DNA from: Marinobacter maroccanus
Lineage (GTDB): Bacteria > Pseudomonadota > Gammaproteobacteria > Pseudomonadales > Oleiphilaceae
Direction of reading: 5' to 3'
Assembly: GCF_002933275.1 (NCBI RefSeq)
Contig: NZ_PSSX01000014.1
Location: 49,174 to 113,173, forward strand
DNA length: 64,000 bases
The notes beneath the pieces were generated by a model, which was given only the letters and a program-made list of their open reading frames with translations, did no database searches and was not told the DNA's origin. The first letter of the stretch is position 1. Every line of letters starts with the position of its first letter. Below are positions 39,042-48,948 of this stretch, in pieces. The translations under genes and the position numbers were made by a program.

Positions 39042-42000
39042 TCAGGTGAGGCTGTCGAGTAAACGGGGCTTCTCGACCACGAAGCCCTGGGCGTAGTCCA
39101 CACCCAGTTGCCGAAGCATGTCCAGAACGTCCCGGGACTCAACCTGGGAAGCAATCACTTCCCGGTGCATGTAATGGGCCATATCCACCATGGAGCGGAC
39201 CATCGCACGATCGGTCTCGCTGGTTGCCAACTGGCCGGTAAAGGCACTGTCGATCTTGATCAGATCCACCGGCAACGAGCGCATGAATTCGAACGAACTG
39301 GGGCCGCTGCCGAAGTTGCCCAGACAGAACCGGCAGCCAAGTTCTTTCATCTCAACAATGAAATCCGCCACCGACTGAACGTCGTTGATCGCCGAAGCTT
39401 CGGTAAGCTCGAACCAAAGCCGCTCAATGGGTGCATCCTTCTCACTCAGCTTCTCATAGATGAATTCCAGCAGCGACTGGTCGTTCATCGAGTAGCCGGA
39501 CAGGTTGATACAGACACCGCCGAAGTGCCTCGGGTCTGGCGCCTGTTCCCTGAGCCAGTCCAGCATGTGCCCGACCACCCAGCGATCTACTGCCTGCATA
39601 CGGTCATAGCGCTCGGCCATGCGCACGAAGTCCCGGCCGGTAATCAGGGTGCCCTCATCATCGTACATGCTGATCAGCACCTCATACTGCGCCGCCATAG
39701 AGGCGTTCGCGTGCAGAGGTATGATTTTCTGGCAGCGCAGCAACATGCGCTCTTCGTTCAGGTCACTGAGGCTGGCAACCTTAGCGGCGATCTGCTCTTG
39801 GCGGGACTGATCCTCGGCATCCAGAGCATACTCCGACACCTTCCCATGCCCCTGTTGCCGGGACGCTGCCAACGCCTGTTCAGAGGCCCGTAACCAGCGT
39901 TCTGCGCTGACCAGTGCCGGCAAAGTGGGAACCACACCGGCGCTGGCCGAAAGCCGATAGGCCCGACCGCCAAAACTGAACTCGGCGGCCTCGACTGCCC
40001 TGATCAGATCCCTGGCCGCATCGCTGGCACTCTCGGAGGGCACCAGCATGGCAAATTCATTACCTGCCAGTCTGGCCACGGGCATTCCATCACCCACGTG
40101 GCTACGCAGAATATCCGCGACCCGTTTCAGGGTCTCATCGCCGGCCTGGTAGCCGGCAGTGTCATTCAGCAGGCGGAAGCGGCGAAGATCCAGGCGCACC
40201 AGGGAGCGCTCATCTTCCCGGCGGGCCAGTTGCTGATCCAGCATGCGCTCGAATTCCCGCCGCCCCAGAAGGCCGGTCAGTTCATCATGGGTTGAGGCCC
40301 AGGACAGCTGGTCGTAGACCTTGCGAACCATCCGGTCGATACTTTCATCCACCAGCGGCCGCTCATACTGGCTATCGGGAACGATAACCCCCTTTCGCAT
40401 CTGACGGGCCAGAGCCTCAAGCTCCAGCTCCACCACCCGCATGCCCTGATGATTCACAAACACGAAACGGCTGAATCCACGGGCAATCCAGACCAGACGG
40501 ATGTACTGGGGCTCGTTCGGATTTTCCTGGTCCCGGAGCCAGTCACCGGTACGCAGTTGCTGGGCCCGGTTGATCCAGCGCTGCAGGCTGCGCTGTTCCC
40601 GATCAGACAGTTTTTTCGTGTCTGCCTGCTCCGGCCTGGCCGGCGGCACCTCAACCAGCTCGGGGCTTTGTTCCGGGCTGCGGACCAGGAACTGCTTGAG
40701 CTCGTCCCGGATCTGCGAAGAGGGCATGTGGTTGCTGGAAATGGAAGCCAGGCCATCCTGAATGACCCGCAGCAATTCCGGCAGGTTGATCGAACTGTTG
40801 GGGTCGTCAGCGAAAGACAGCAAGGAGTCAATCACCGCCAGGTAATCCTGCCAGAGCTGGCTGTCCGGCCCCTGCCGGATCCAGGTCAGCGAAAGCAGGT
40901 CCCGCCAACCGCCGTCCAACAGACTGAGCACGGCCTTGGGCACCTTGCGCCCACCCAGTTTCTGATCCAGCACCTCGGCCACGGCCTTCTTGGATTCGGC
41001 CACCTTCTGGGCGCCTTCTGCCGCCGCTGTAACACGCTCCACGTTCCTGCGATACACGAGATTCTGACGGTCGATCAGGGTGTCCAGCTCCTGAACCGTG
41101 TGCTCAAATACTCCGGTGTCCTGCTCGAAATCCGTGGTAATCCGCTGTACCAGCTCATCAACCCGACGCTGAACCACCGGGTTGATACGGCCACCCTTGA
41201 CGCCCAATTGGGCCAGGCGGTTCATCACCCCCCGAACCGGGCTGTCCTGATCATCAAAAAACGCGGGGTCGCGCATGACAACTTTCAGAACGGGCACTTC
41301 CAGCTGCCGCATACGCTGCTGTGCGTACTCACTGAGCTTCGGGCTTTCCACCACCGACTTGAAAAAGCGGTCGACCACATCGACCGTTTCCTGCTGCGCC
41401 TCATCCAGCCTGTTGTCACCGCTTGCCTTGACCTTCTCTACCACCCGGTCCTTCAAAGGCGCGAGCTCTTCACCCCCCTCAACGGTCTGTGACTGCAGCT
41501 GCTGAAGCTCCCGCTGGAGTTCTCCGGATGACAGTGGCCTGGCGTTTGGCTGAAACGGCATGGGCTCCGGATCGCCCCGGGCCACACGGCTCGCACTGAG
41601 GGTGTTGAGCAGATTGCGTACGGTTGCGAATGCAGTCTGGGCGGCCTGGGCATAGCCCCGGAATTCACCACCCAACATTCCGGGTTTCCGGCGTGGCTGG
41701 GCCTGTCTGGCAGCACCCTCATCCGCTTTTGGCTCGGACTTCGACTTCGCAGAGGCACTCTCCTCCGCAACGGGCTCTGGCTGAACCTGCTCCTTCTTTT
41801 CCTCCGGCTTCGCCTCGGCCTGCTCGCTCAGATATTTGCTCAGATCCAGGTCTGGCAGAACACCATGGCGAATCAGAATATCGTTCAATTCTTTATAAAG
41901 GGGACCCAGCTGTTGCAACACCGTCTGCTCAAACACCCGCAGGCAGACCTTCTCCACCTCCCGGGAAGCCTTGAGCTGGTTAAGGCCATGGTGGAACGCT

Positions 42001-42809
42001 TCGCAGACCAGAGAGGGTCCGAGGGGGTTGTGGTGGCCCGTGGCGTTGGCGATGCCAAGTTTGTCCAGCCGAAGCTTCAGCTGCAGCAGGTCACCGCGAT
42101 ACTGGGTATCTGCCTTGGTCACCATCACCCGGATGGTCAGCCAGTCCTCGAACTCGCCCTTGTCCACCACCGACAGCTCGGAGCCGGGAAACCCTTTGGG
42201 GGCGGGCTTCAACGGCGATTCCAGGCTTCGCGCCATCTGGTGCCAGATCACCCGTTGCCGGGCCTGGATCTGGCCGGAGGCGTCCATGTACTCATTGGCC
42301 TGTTGATCATTCGAGGCTTTCTGGGCTGCCTGCTTCAGGCCATCCACCATCTGAACGAAACAGGCGTCCATCAACGGCTCGATGAACTGGATCACTGCCT
42401 TGGCAGACTGGTGCAGGACAAACTGGACCCGGTCGCTGGGGGCCCGGAGCGAGGAGCGATCCTGACGGCGGGAGCCGCCACATTGCTGCAGCATGGCATC
42501 AACCGCTTGCGGGTTCGGGCGGCTGAAATTGACACCCATGGCGCCATCAATACGCCGGACAATGCTGACATGAAGTTCGTGGCGCCTGGCGCCATCAAGG
42601 CCACGAAAACGTATTACCAGTTCTGGCGGTGTTCCGGAAGCAAACGCCCTGTCCAGCTTCTTCGAGGTTTCACTCGAATAGCGAACGAAAAGGCCCTCCG
42701 CACAAAAGTCGGCAATCTGGCACGGCCAGGCCTCGCCGGTTCCCAGATCAATCTGAGCGGCAAGCTTGATAGGTTGGCGGGGGCTGCTACGACGTTCTCT
42801 CGGATCCAT
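39042..42809 (-). CDS. PilZ-DUF1631-GGDEF-EAL protein with degenerate sites
   Basis: A 1255-residue cytoplasmic protein. An N-terminal PilZ-like domain (1-105) has RERRSSPR but reads DFCAEG where D/NxSxxG is expected. A long helical DUF1631 region runs to about 820, interrupted by an acidic, Glu/Lys-rich linker near 330-370. The GGDEF domain (about 830-985) has AGNEF at about 914 instead of GGDEF. The EAL domain (about 1035-1250) has EVL for EAL and lacks the DDFG pair (GNFGSG). It should be a c-di-GMP receptor or scaffold and not an enzyme. Domain assignments are firm; its partners are unknown. Confidence 0.88.
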   Translation of the reverse strand: MDPRERRSSPRQPIKLAAQIDLGTGEAWPCQIADFCAEGLFVRYSSETSKKLDRAFASGTPPELVIRFRGLDGARRHELHVSIVRRIDGAMGVNFSRPNPQAVDAMLQQCGGSRRQDRSSLRAPSDRVQFVLHQSAKAVIQFIEPLMDACFVQMVDGLKQAAQKASNDQQANEYMDASGQIQARQRVIWHQMARSLESPLKPAPKGFPGSELSVVDKGEFEDWLTIRVMVTKADTQYRGDLLQLKLRLDKLGIANATGHHNPLGPSLVCEAFHHGLNQLKASREVEKVCLRVFEQTVLQQLGPLYKELNDILIRHGVLPDLDLSKYLSEQAEAKPEEKKEQVQPEPVAEESASAKSKSEPKADEGAARQAQPRRKPGMLGGEFRGYAQAAQTAFATVRNLLNTLSASRVARGDPEPMPFQPNARPLSSGELQRELQQLQSQTVEGGEELAPLKDRVVEKVKASGDNRLDEAQQETVDVVDRFFKSVVESPKLSEYAQQRMRQLEVPVLKVVMRDPAFFDDQDSPVRGVMNRLAQLGVKGGRINPVVQRRVDELVQRITTDFEQDTGVFEHTVQELDTLIDRQNLVYRRNVERVTAAAEGAQKVAESKKAVAEVLDQKLGGRKVPKAVLSLLDGGWRDLLSLTWIRQGPDSQLWQDYLAVIDSLLSFADDPNSSINLPELLRVIQDGLASISSNHMPSSQIRDELKQFLVRSPEQSPELVEVPPARPEQADTKKLSDREQRSLQRWINRAQQLRTGDWLRDQENPNEPQYIRLVWIARGFSRFVFVNHQGMRVVELELEALARQMRKGVIVPDSQYERPLVDESIDRMVRKVYDQLSWASTHDELTGLLGRREFERMLDQQLARREDERSLVRLDLRRFRLLNDTAGYQAGDETLKRVADILRSHVGDGMPVARLAGNEFAMLVPSESASDAARDLIRAVEAAEFSFGGRAYRLSASAGVVPTLPALVSAERWLRASEQALAASRQQGHGKVSEYALDAEDQSRQEQIAAKVASLSDLNEERMLLRCQKIIPLHANASMAAQYEVLISMYDDEGTLITGRDFVRMAERYDRMQAVDRWVVGHMLDWLREQAPDPRHFGGVCINLSGYSMNDQSLLEFIYEKLSEKDAPIERLWFELTEASAINDVQSVADFIVEMKELGCRFCLGNFGSGPSSFEFMRSLPVDLIKIDSAFTGQLATSETDRAMVRSMVDMAHYMHREVIASQVESRDVLDMLRQLGVDYAQGFVVEKPRLLDSLT

Positions 42810-42980
42810 GAACTACCTGATATCTCGCAAAGCCGGACCAGTCACCGAACACACTGCCCGGTACCGACTCACGTCCCTGAAACGATGGCGGATGCCAACG
42901 GCTGCTACTATAGAGACCATGATTGTACTATAGCGGCCTGGCCCCCACAGGCAAACCAACCCACTATAACATCCTGACCC

Positions 42981-44051
42981 ATGAAACAGCTTAGTCAGAT
43001 CTATCTACTTTTGCTACTGGTAACAATGCTTAACGGCTGTTCGACCATTGGCTACTATTCGCAAGCTGTCAGTGGGCATATCGCCCTTATGATGTCCGGG
43101 GAACCGGTGGAAGAGGTCCTCTCAGACAACACAACACCGCAGGGGCTGCGGGAACAACTCGCTCTGGCACAACAGGCCCGGGAATTCGCCGCACAACGAT
43201 TGGCCCTGCCGGTGGGAGGCGCCTTCAGCGACTACGTGCAACTTGAAAGACCCTGGGTGGTGGTAAACCTGGTGGCCGTACCGGAGTTCTCGCTGGAACC
43301 GCATCGCTGGTGCTACCCCGTTCTTGGCTGCCAGGCCTACCGGGGGTACTTCAGCCTGGACGATGCTCGCGCCGAGGAGGCGAATTTCCTTAACAACGGC
43401 TTCGATACGTTCATTGGTGGCGTAACGGCCTATTCCACCCTCGGCTGGTTTGATGACCCGCTGCACACTGGCTTTACCCGGCTGGCAGAGGACCGCATGG
43501 TCGCCCTGATGTTCCATGAACTGGCCCACAGGGTGGTCTACATTGCCGATGACACCGCATTTAACGAAAGCTTCGCCACCGCAGTGGAGCTGGAAGGGCT
43601 CAGACTCTGGTTATCGGAAGAGGGAAAGCCCGGACAGTTCCGGGAGGCTCTCGGCCGTTTGGCTCGCCGGAATCAGACCCTTGCCCTGGTGGAGGACTTC
43701 AGCGCCCGACTGGAAGTCCTGTACGCTCAAGCGGACAGCTTGCCAGACCAACATCTGCGAAACCGCAAGGCCGCCATCCTCGAAGACCTGGCTCTCGCCT
43801 ACCAGGAACTTTCCGCAGGCTGGCCGGAACCCGGGCCGTTCGGGCCGGCACCGGTCAGCCTGAACAATGCCAACCTGGCGCTGTTTCGTCAGTACAACCA
43901 GCATGTACCCGCGTTCCGGCAGATGCTTCGGAACGCAGACTACGATTTCCCGGCTTTTTACCAGGCCGTGGAGGCGCTCTCCGAAAAACCCGAACCCCGA
44001 AGGTCCGAATACCTGGCTGCCCTGTCACAGCGGTTTGAAGAACACCTTTGA
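42981..44051 (+). CDS. Aminopeptidase-family lipoprotein (HExxH metallopeptidase)
   Basis: A 356-residue lipoprotein. The signal peptide ends in MLNGC (C16), so the protein is anchored in the outer or inner membrane facing the periplasm. The zinc motif HELAH starts at H179, and a downstream NESFATAVE stretch supplies the third-ligand glutamate, the pattern of the Aminopep family (PF10023, by memory). The substrate is unknown. The 3' end overlaps convergent argA by 27 bases. It is divergent from the PilZ protein gene. Confidence 0.84.
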   Translation: MKQLSQIYLLLLLVTMLNGCSTIGYYSQAVSGHIALMMSGEPVEEVLSDNTTPQGLREQLALAQQAREFAAQRLALPVGGAFSDYVQLERPWVVVNLVAVPEFSLEPHRWCYPVLGCQAYRGYFSLDDARAEEANFLNNGFDTFIGGVTAYSTLGWFDDPLHTGFTRLAEDRMVALMFHELAHRVVYIADDTAFNESFATAVELEGLRLWLSEEGKPGQFREALGRLARRNQTLALVEDFSARLEVLYAQADSLPDQHLRNRKAAILEDLALAYQELSAGWPEPGPFGPAPVSLNNANLALFRQYNQHVPAFRQMLRNADYDFPAFYQAVEALSEKPEPRRSEYLAALSQRFEEHL

Positions 44052-45332
44052 GTTCCTCTGGGTGTTATAGGAGGCCAGCTTGGGCCCCGGCAGGGCCTGG
44101 ACGGTGGAAGGCTGAAAACCACGCTCTCGAAACCAGTGCTCGGTCTGGGTAGTCAGCACGAACAGCTTCTGAATGCCCTGCCCCCTGGCCAGCTTTTCGA
44201 CCATCGCCAGAATCTCATCTCCCCGCCCGGCCCGGCGATAGTTCGGATCCACGGCAAAACAGGAAAGCTCGCCGGCACCCTCCTCGGGGTAACTGTAGAG
44301 TGCGGCACAACCCACGATGGTGCCGTCACGCTCTGCCACAACAAACCGGTCAATCTCGGTTTCCAGCATCTCCCGGGAACGACGAACCAGAACGCCCTGT
44401 TCCTCCAGTGGCTGGATCAGCTCCAGAATCCCGCCAATGTCCTCCACCCGGGCCTGACGAAACTGCTCGTAGTGATCGCCGCTGACCAGTGTGCCGGCAC
44501 CGTCCCGGGTGAAAAGCTCCTTCAGCAACGCGCCATCGTCCACATAGCTGATGATGTGGGCGCGCCGTACACCCTTCACACAGGCATCACAGGCCGCCCT
44601 CAGGAGGTCGGCATCGTGACCGGTCACCGCACCGGAGGCCAGACGCTCAGACGCCTGGCGCGCCGACAGCTCCCTGATCAGGGCACCGTCCTCTTCCTGC
44701 AAACCGGGATCATCAATAAACACCATCAGCTTTTCGGCCTGAAGGGCCGCCGCCACCTGGCTGCCGACATCCTCATAGGAGAGGTTGAAGGTATCCCCGG
44801 TGGGCGAATAGCCCATGGGCGGCAACAAAACAATGTGACCAAGCTCCAGCAGTTTCTCGATGCCGGCCACATCGACCCGGCGCACCTTGCCGGTATGGCC
44901 AAAATCAATACCGTCCAGCACACCCACAGGCTTGGCGGCCACATAGTTGCCGCCACTCACCCGGATACGGGCATTGTGCATCGGCGAATTCACCAGACCC
45001 ATGGAAAGGTGGCTCTCCAGGTAGGCTCTCAGGCCACCGACGGCCTCCATCACCATGCTGAGGTGCTCGTGCGGTGTAATCCGAAGACCTTTCGAAAACG
45101 ACGATTCGATTCCGGCAGCATCCAGCCGCGTCTGGATTTGCGGGCGGGCACCAAAGGCAACGACCAGTCGCACGCCGAGACTGCTCAGCAGCGCGATGTC
45201 ATGGATAATATTGATGAAATTCCCGTGCTCAATGGCATCCCCCGGAATGGTCAGCACAACCGTACGCCCGCGGTGGGCGTTGATGTAGGGGGATGAATGG
45301 CGGAATCCATGCAGCCAGTCGTTTGATTTCAA
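44025..45332 (-). CDS. argA: N-acetylglutamate synthase
   Basis: A 435-residue protein with an N-terminal amino-acid-kinase-like domain (about 15-285), which binds arginine as feedback inhibitor, and a C-terminal GNAT domain (about 290-435) with the acetyl-CoA loop in YRRAGRGDEIL. It makes N-acetylglutamate, the first step to arginine. The start is TTG 45332, 8 bases after GGAG; the N-terminus LHGFRHSSPYINAHRGRT matches known ArgA and no ATG is suitably placed. Element E separates it from argE. Confidence 0.92.
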   Translation of the reverse strand: MKSNDWLHGFRHSSPYINAHRGRTVVLTIPGDAIEHGNFINIIHDIALLSSLGVRLVVAFGARPQIQTRLDAAGIESSFSKGLRITPHEHLSMVMEAVGGLRAYLESHLSMGLVNSPMHNARIRVSGGNYVAAKPVGVLDGIDFGHTGKVRRVDVAGIEKLLELGHIVLLPPMGYSPTGDTFNLSYEDVGSQVAAALQAEKLMVFIDDPGLQEEDGALIRELSARQASERLASGAVTGHDADLLRAACDACVKGVRRAHIISYVDDGALLKELFTRDGAGTLVSGDHYEQFRQARVEDIGGILELIQPLEEQGVLVRRSREMLETEIDRFVVAERDGTIVGCAALYSYPEEGAGELSCFAVDPNYRRAGRGDEILAMVEKLARGQGIQKLFVLTTQTEHWFRERGFQPSTVQALPGPKLASYNTQRNSKVFFKPL

Positions 45333-45382
45333 TTCGAATACTCCAAGCTTTTTTCTTTACGCGGCCTGCAATTCAGTCTGAC

Positions 45383-45493
45383 GAACACTGTCGGGAGCCC
45401 TCTCCAAAACCGTGGAGCGCCAGGGATGGCGCGACCGAGCCCTACAGGGACGTATTTACGGGCGTGTTTTGGAGAGGGCTCCCGACAGTGTTC
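45383..45493 (-). repeat. Element E: variable-arm palindromic element, core type 2
   Basis: A perfect 28-bp inverted repeat (45383-45410 and 45466-45493, starting GAACACTGTCGGGAGCCC) encloses a 55-nt core. Read on the minus strand, the core has AATACGTCCCTGTAGGGCT and the inner hairpin GCGCCATCCCTGGCGC. It lies between argE (upstream) and argA (downstream) on the minus strand, so it could separate their transcripts. Confidence 0.92.
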
Positions 45494-45520
45494 AGCCCCC
45501 TATTTGACCCCGACTCCAGC

Positions 45521-46690
45521 CTAAAGGCAAAACTGTCGGATGAGGCCCTGCAGAATCTTCACGGTTGGTTCCAGTTGAGACAGCTCTATAAATTCATCGG
45601 GCTGGTGCGCCTGATCGATCGATCCGGGGCCCATGACCAGGGTTTCGAGGCCGAGCTTCTGCAACCAGGGCGCTTCCGTGGCGAAGGCAACGGCATGAGC
45701 GGTATGGCCAGTCAGTTTCTCACAGGCTTTCACCAGGGCCGCATCGGCCGGGGTTTCGAACGGTGGCACGCCGTCAAAGAGCGGCTCGAATTCAAGGGAC
45801 AGTTCCCGGCGGTCCGCGATCGGCTGGACCTTGCTCAGGATGGTCTGGCGCAAGGTTTCCATGTTCATGCCAGGCAACGGGCGCAAGTCAAAGTGCAATT
45901 CGCACTGGGCGCAGATGCGGTTGGGATTGTCACCACCGTGGATGCAGCCAAGGTTCAGGGTTGGAAACTGCACTTCGAAGTTCGGGTTCCGGTACTTTTC
46001 CTGCCAGCCTGAACGGAGTGCCAGCAATTCGGTGAGCGCTTCGTGCATCCCTTCCATGGCGTTGCGGCCGAGGGCCGGGTTGGAGGAATGACCGGACTGA
46101 CCCTCGAACTTCAGACGCTCCATCATGATGCCCTTGTGCATGCGCACCGGCTTCAGGCTGGTGGGTTCACCGATGACCGCGTAGCGGGCCTTGGGCTTGC
46201 CGGCTTCCGCCAGTGCCCGGGCGCCATCCATGGAACTCTCTTCGTCGGCGGTGGCCAGTATGATCAGGGGCTGCTTGAGATCTTCGTCGACAAAGGCCCT
46301 GGCCGCTTCGATGGCCAGCGGGAAAAATCCTTTCATGTCGCAGGTACCCAGCCCGTACCAGCGGTTGTCCCGCTCGGTCAGGGTAAAGGGGTCGCTCTGC
46401 CAGCGCTTGTCATCGAAAGGCACCGTGTCGGTGTGGCCGGACAAGACAAGGCCACCCGGGCCGCTGCCCAGGGTTCCGATCAGGTTGAACTTTCCAGGCA
46501 TCCCGGGTACTTCCAGGATTTCCACGGCAAACCCGAGGGCTTCCAGCCACTCCGCCAGGGTTCGCACCACCGGCTCGTTGCTGTGATCCCACTTCGCCGA
46601 CGCGCTGCTGATGGAGGGCAGCGATATCAGGCGGGCAAGCATGTCACGAATGCCCGGCACCACTGCGGATTTGCTATCGGACTGCGACAT
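45521..46690 (-). CDS. argE: Acetylornithine deacetylase
   Basis: A 389-residue M20-family metallohydrolase with H86 and D88 in LSGHTDTVP, the bridging D118 in GTCDMKGF, the catalytic E150-E151 in ATADEESSMDG, and a dimerisation domain in the middle. It releases acetate and ornithine from N-acetylornithine in arginine synthesis. Because the window also has a classic ArgA, the linear rather than the cyclic acetyl pathway could operate. It lies 26 bases after the anchored protein gene. Confidence 0.92.
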   Translation of the reverse strand: MSQSDSKSAVVPGIRDMLARLISLPSISSASAKWDHSNEPVVRTLAEWLEALGFAVEILEVPGMPGKFNLIGTLGSGPGGLVLSGHTDTVPFDDKRWQSDPFTLTERDNRWYGLGTCDMKGFFPLAIEAARAFVDEDLKQPLIILATADEESSMDGARALAEAGKPKARYAVIGEPTSLKPVRMHKGIMMERLKFEGQSGHSSNPALGRNAMEGMHEALTELLALRSGWQEKYRNPNFEVQFPTLNLGCIHGGDNPNRICAQCELHFDLRPLPGMNMETLRQTILSKVQPIADRRELSLEFEPLFDGVPPFETPADAALVKACEKLTGHTAHAVAFATEAPWLQKLGLETLVMGPGSIDQAHQPDEFIELSQLEPTVKILQGLIRQFCL

Positions 46691-46716
46691 AGTTTCCTCT
46701 CAGATTCCCGATGGAA

Positions 46717-47967
46717 TCATTGTGCACGGCCGCGCCGCCAGACTTCAAAGTTGACGATGGCCCGGATCAACATCGGATAGGCGACTTCACCACCAGCAAC
46801 AACGCGAGCCACTTCCAGCTCCCGTTCGCTGACGCTCACCAGACGACCCTCGACAACATTGTCGTTTGAGAGGGTTACCCGGACCTGCCGGTCAATCCAT
46901 TGTCCGGCGTTCTCGAGGTCCGCGGGATGCCAGCTTTCAGTCTCTGGATCTTCCCTTGGCACCACCGGCTCAACCGCCACCTCTGGCGTTTCCTGCATAA
47001 CAGGCTCAGCCTCGGTCAGATAGACGTCTGGCACACCTGCACCATTGTAACGAACTTGCCAGCTCGGGCCCTCGCCATCGCTCTCGCCCGCTCTGACGGG
47101 AACACCGAACAGTGGCTGATCCGGCTGCAAGTTCATGGTGAGCTCGCCGCCTTCCAGTAGCCACTGTCGGTAGAGCGCTCTCAACTGGTCACTGGCCGCC
47201 AGGCCCCGGGCTTCAAGTCCGGCAGCCAGGGCCTCCACCGCACGGCCGGCCCATACGGTGGTTTCAATGCCGGCTTCGCGGGCACAATAGGCGGCAATGC
47301 GGCGCATCAGGCCGCCATCCCGAACGGTCAGGCTCATGGGTTCGGAACCACTGGCAACCGACACCTCCGAATCCTGTACGCGGATTCGGGCTTCGGGCCA
47401 GTCCAGTTCCAGGCTGCCGGTATTGATGGTGTTCAGCTCGGCGTGGAGTTTGCCCGGGTTCTGGCGGACGAAACCGTCTCCGGCAAGCGCTGTGACGCCC
47501 ATCCGGATCAGATCCCCACTCCCCAGTTGCTGGCGGGGATCTGGCGCACAGGAAAGGACGAACAACGCCGGATCACCATCGCTGTTGGCACCCTCTGCGG
47601 TTACCCAGTTCCGGAGCATGGTCGGATCCAACGTCAGGCCCAGGCCATCGAGTCTCAGGGTCCACTGGGCCGGCAGAGTATTGGGATCGACTAGAGCAGA
47701 CAGCAAGCTGACGGTGGAGCCGGTATCAAGCTCTGCCCGGGTAATGCCCAGCGGCTGGGTAAGCTCAAAATCCTGCCAGCTGGCGCCGTTCAGAACCAAC
47801 CGACCCTCAACGCCGGAACTGATGCTGCCCCGATGCAGCACACCATAGGGTTCCAGCGTCTGTCTTGCTTCGGCCATGCGCTGGTCTGCCAGCCACCAGA
47901 CACCCGCCTTGAACGCGGCGAAGCCGATCAGAACCAGTATTACCAGCGTCGCGAGCAGGCGCTTCAT
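46717..47967 (-). CDS. Membrane-anchored protein of unknown function with Sm-like C-terminus
   Basis: A 416-residue protein. One N-terminal hydrophobic segment (about 3-24) acts as anchor or uncleaved signal, so most of the protein should be periplasmic. The middle is beta-rich and acidic with no motif I recognise. A Pro/Glu-rich linker runs near 325-350. The last 65 residues, around RQVRVTLSNDNVVEGRLVSV, look like a small beta-barrel of the SH3/Sm type; that is a visual judgement only. It sits between argB and argE on the same strand, which suggests co-expression but no functional link. Confidence 0.7.
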   Translation of the reverse strand: MKRLLATLVILVLIGFAAFKAGVWWLADQRMAEARQTLEPYGVLHRGSISSGVEGRLVLNGASWQDFELTQPLGITRAELDTGSTVSLLSALVDPNTLPAQWTLRLDGLGLTLDPTMLRNWVTAEGANSDGDPALFVLSCAPDPRQQLGSGDLIRMGVTALAGDGFVRQNPGKLHAELNTINTGSLELDWPEARIRVQDSEVSVASGSEPMSLTVRDGGLMRRIAAYCAREAGIETTVWAGRAVEALAAGLEARGLAASDQLRALYRQWLLEGGELTMNLQPDQPLFGVPVRAGESDGEGPSWQVRYNGAGVPDVYLTEAEPVMQETPEVAVEPVVPREDPETESWHPADLENAGQWIDRQVRVTLSNDNVVEGRLVSVSERELEVARVVAGGEVAYPMLIRAIVNFEVWRRGRAQ

Positions 47968-47991
47968 CCGGAGACTCCTTGTCGGGTGCCG

Positions 47992-48900
<909 letters not shown>

Positions 48901-48948
48901 TTAATCCTGAGTTAATACGTGTCTGAAAATCGCCGATGGACTCACGGA

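Noticed and set aside
40449..42977. Two long plus-strand frames (347 and 370 codons) opposite the PilZ-DUF1631 gene
   Set aside because: Both are antisense shadows of a well-supported gene with four recognisable domains.
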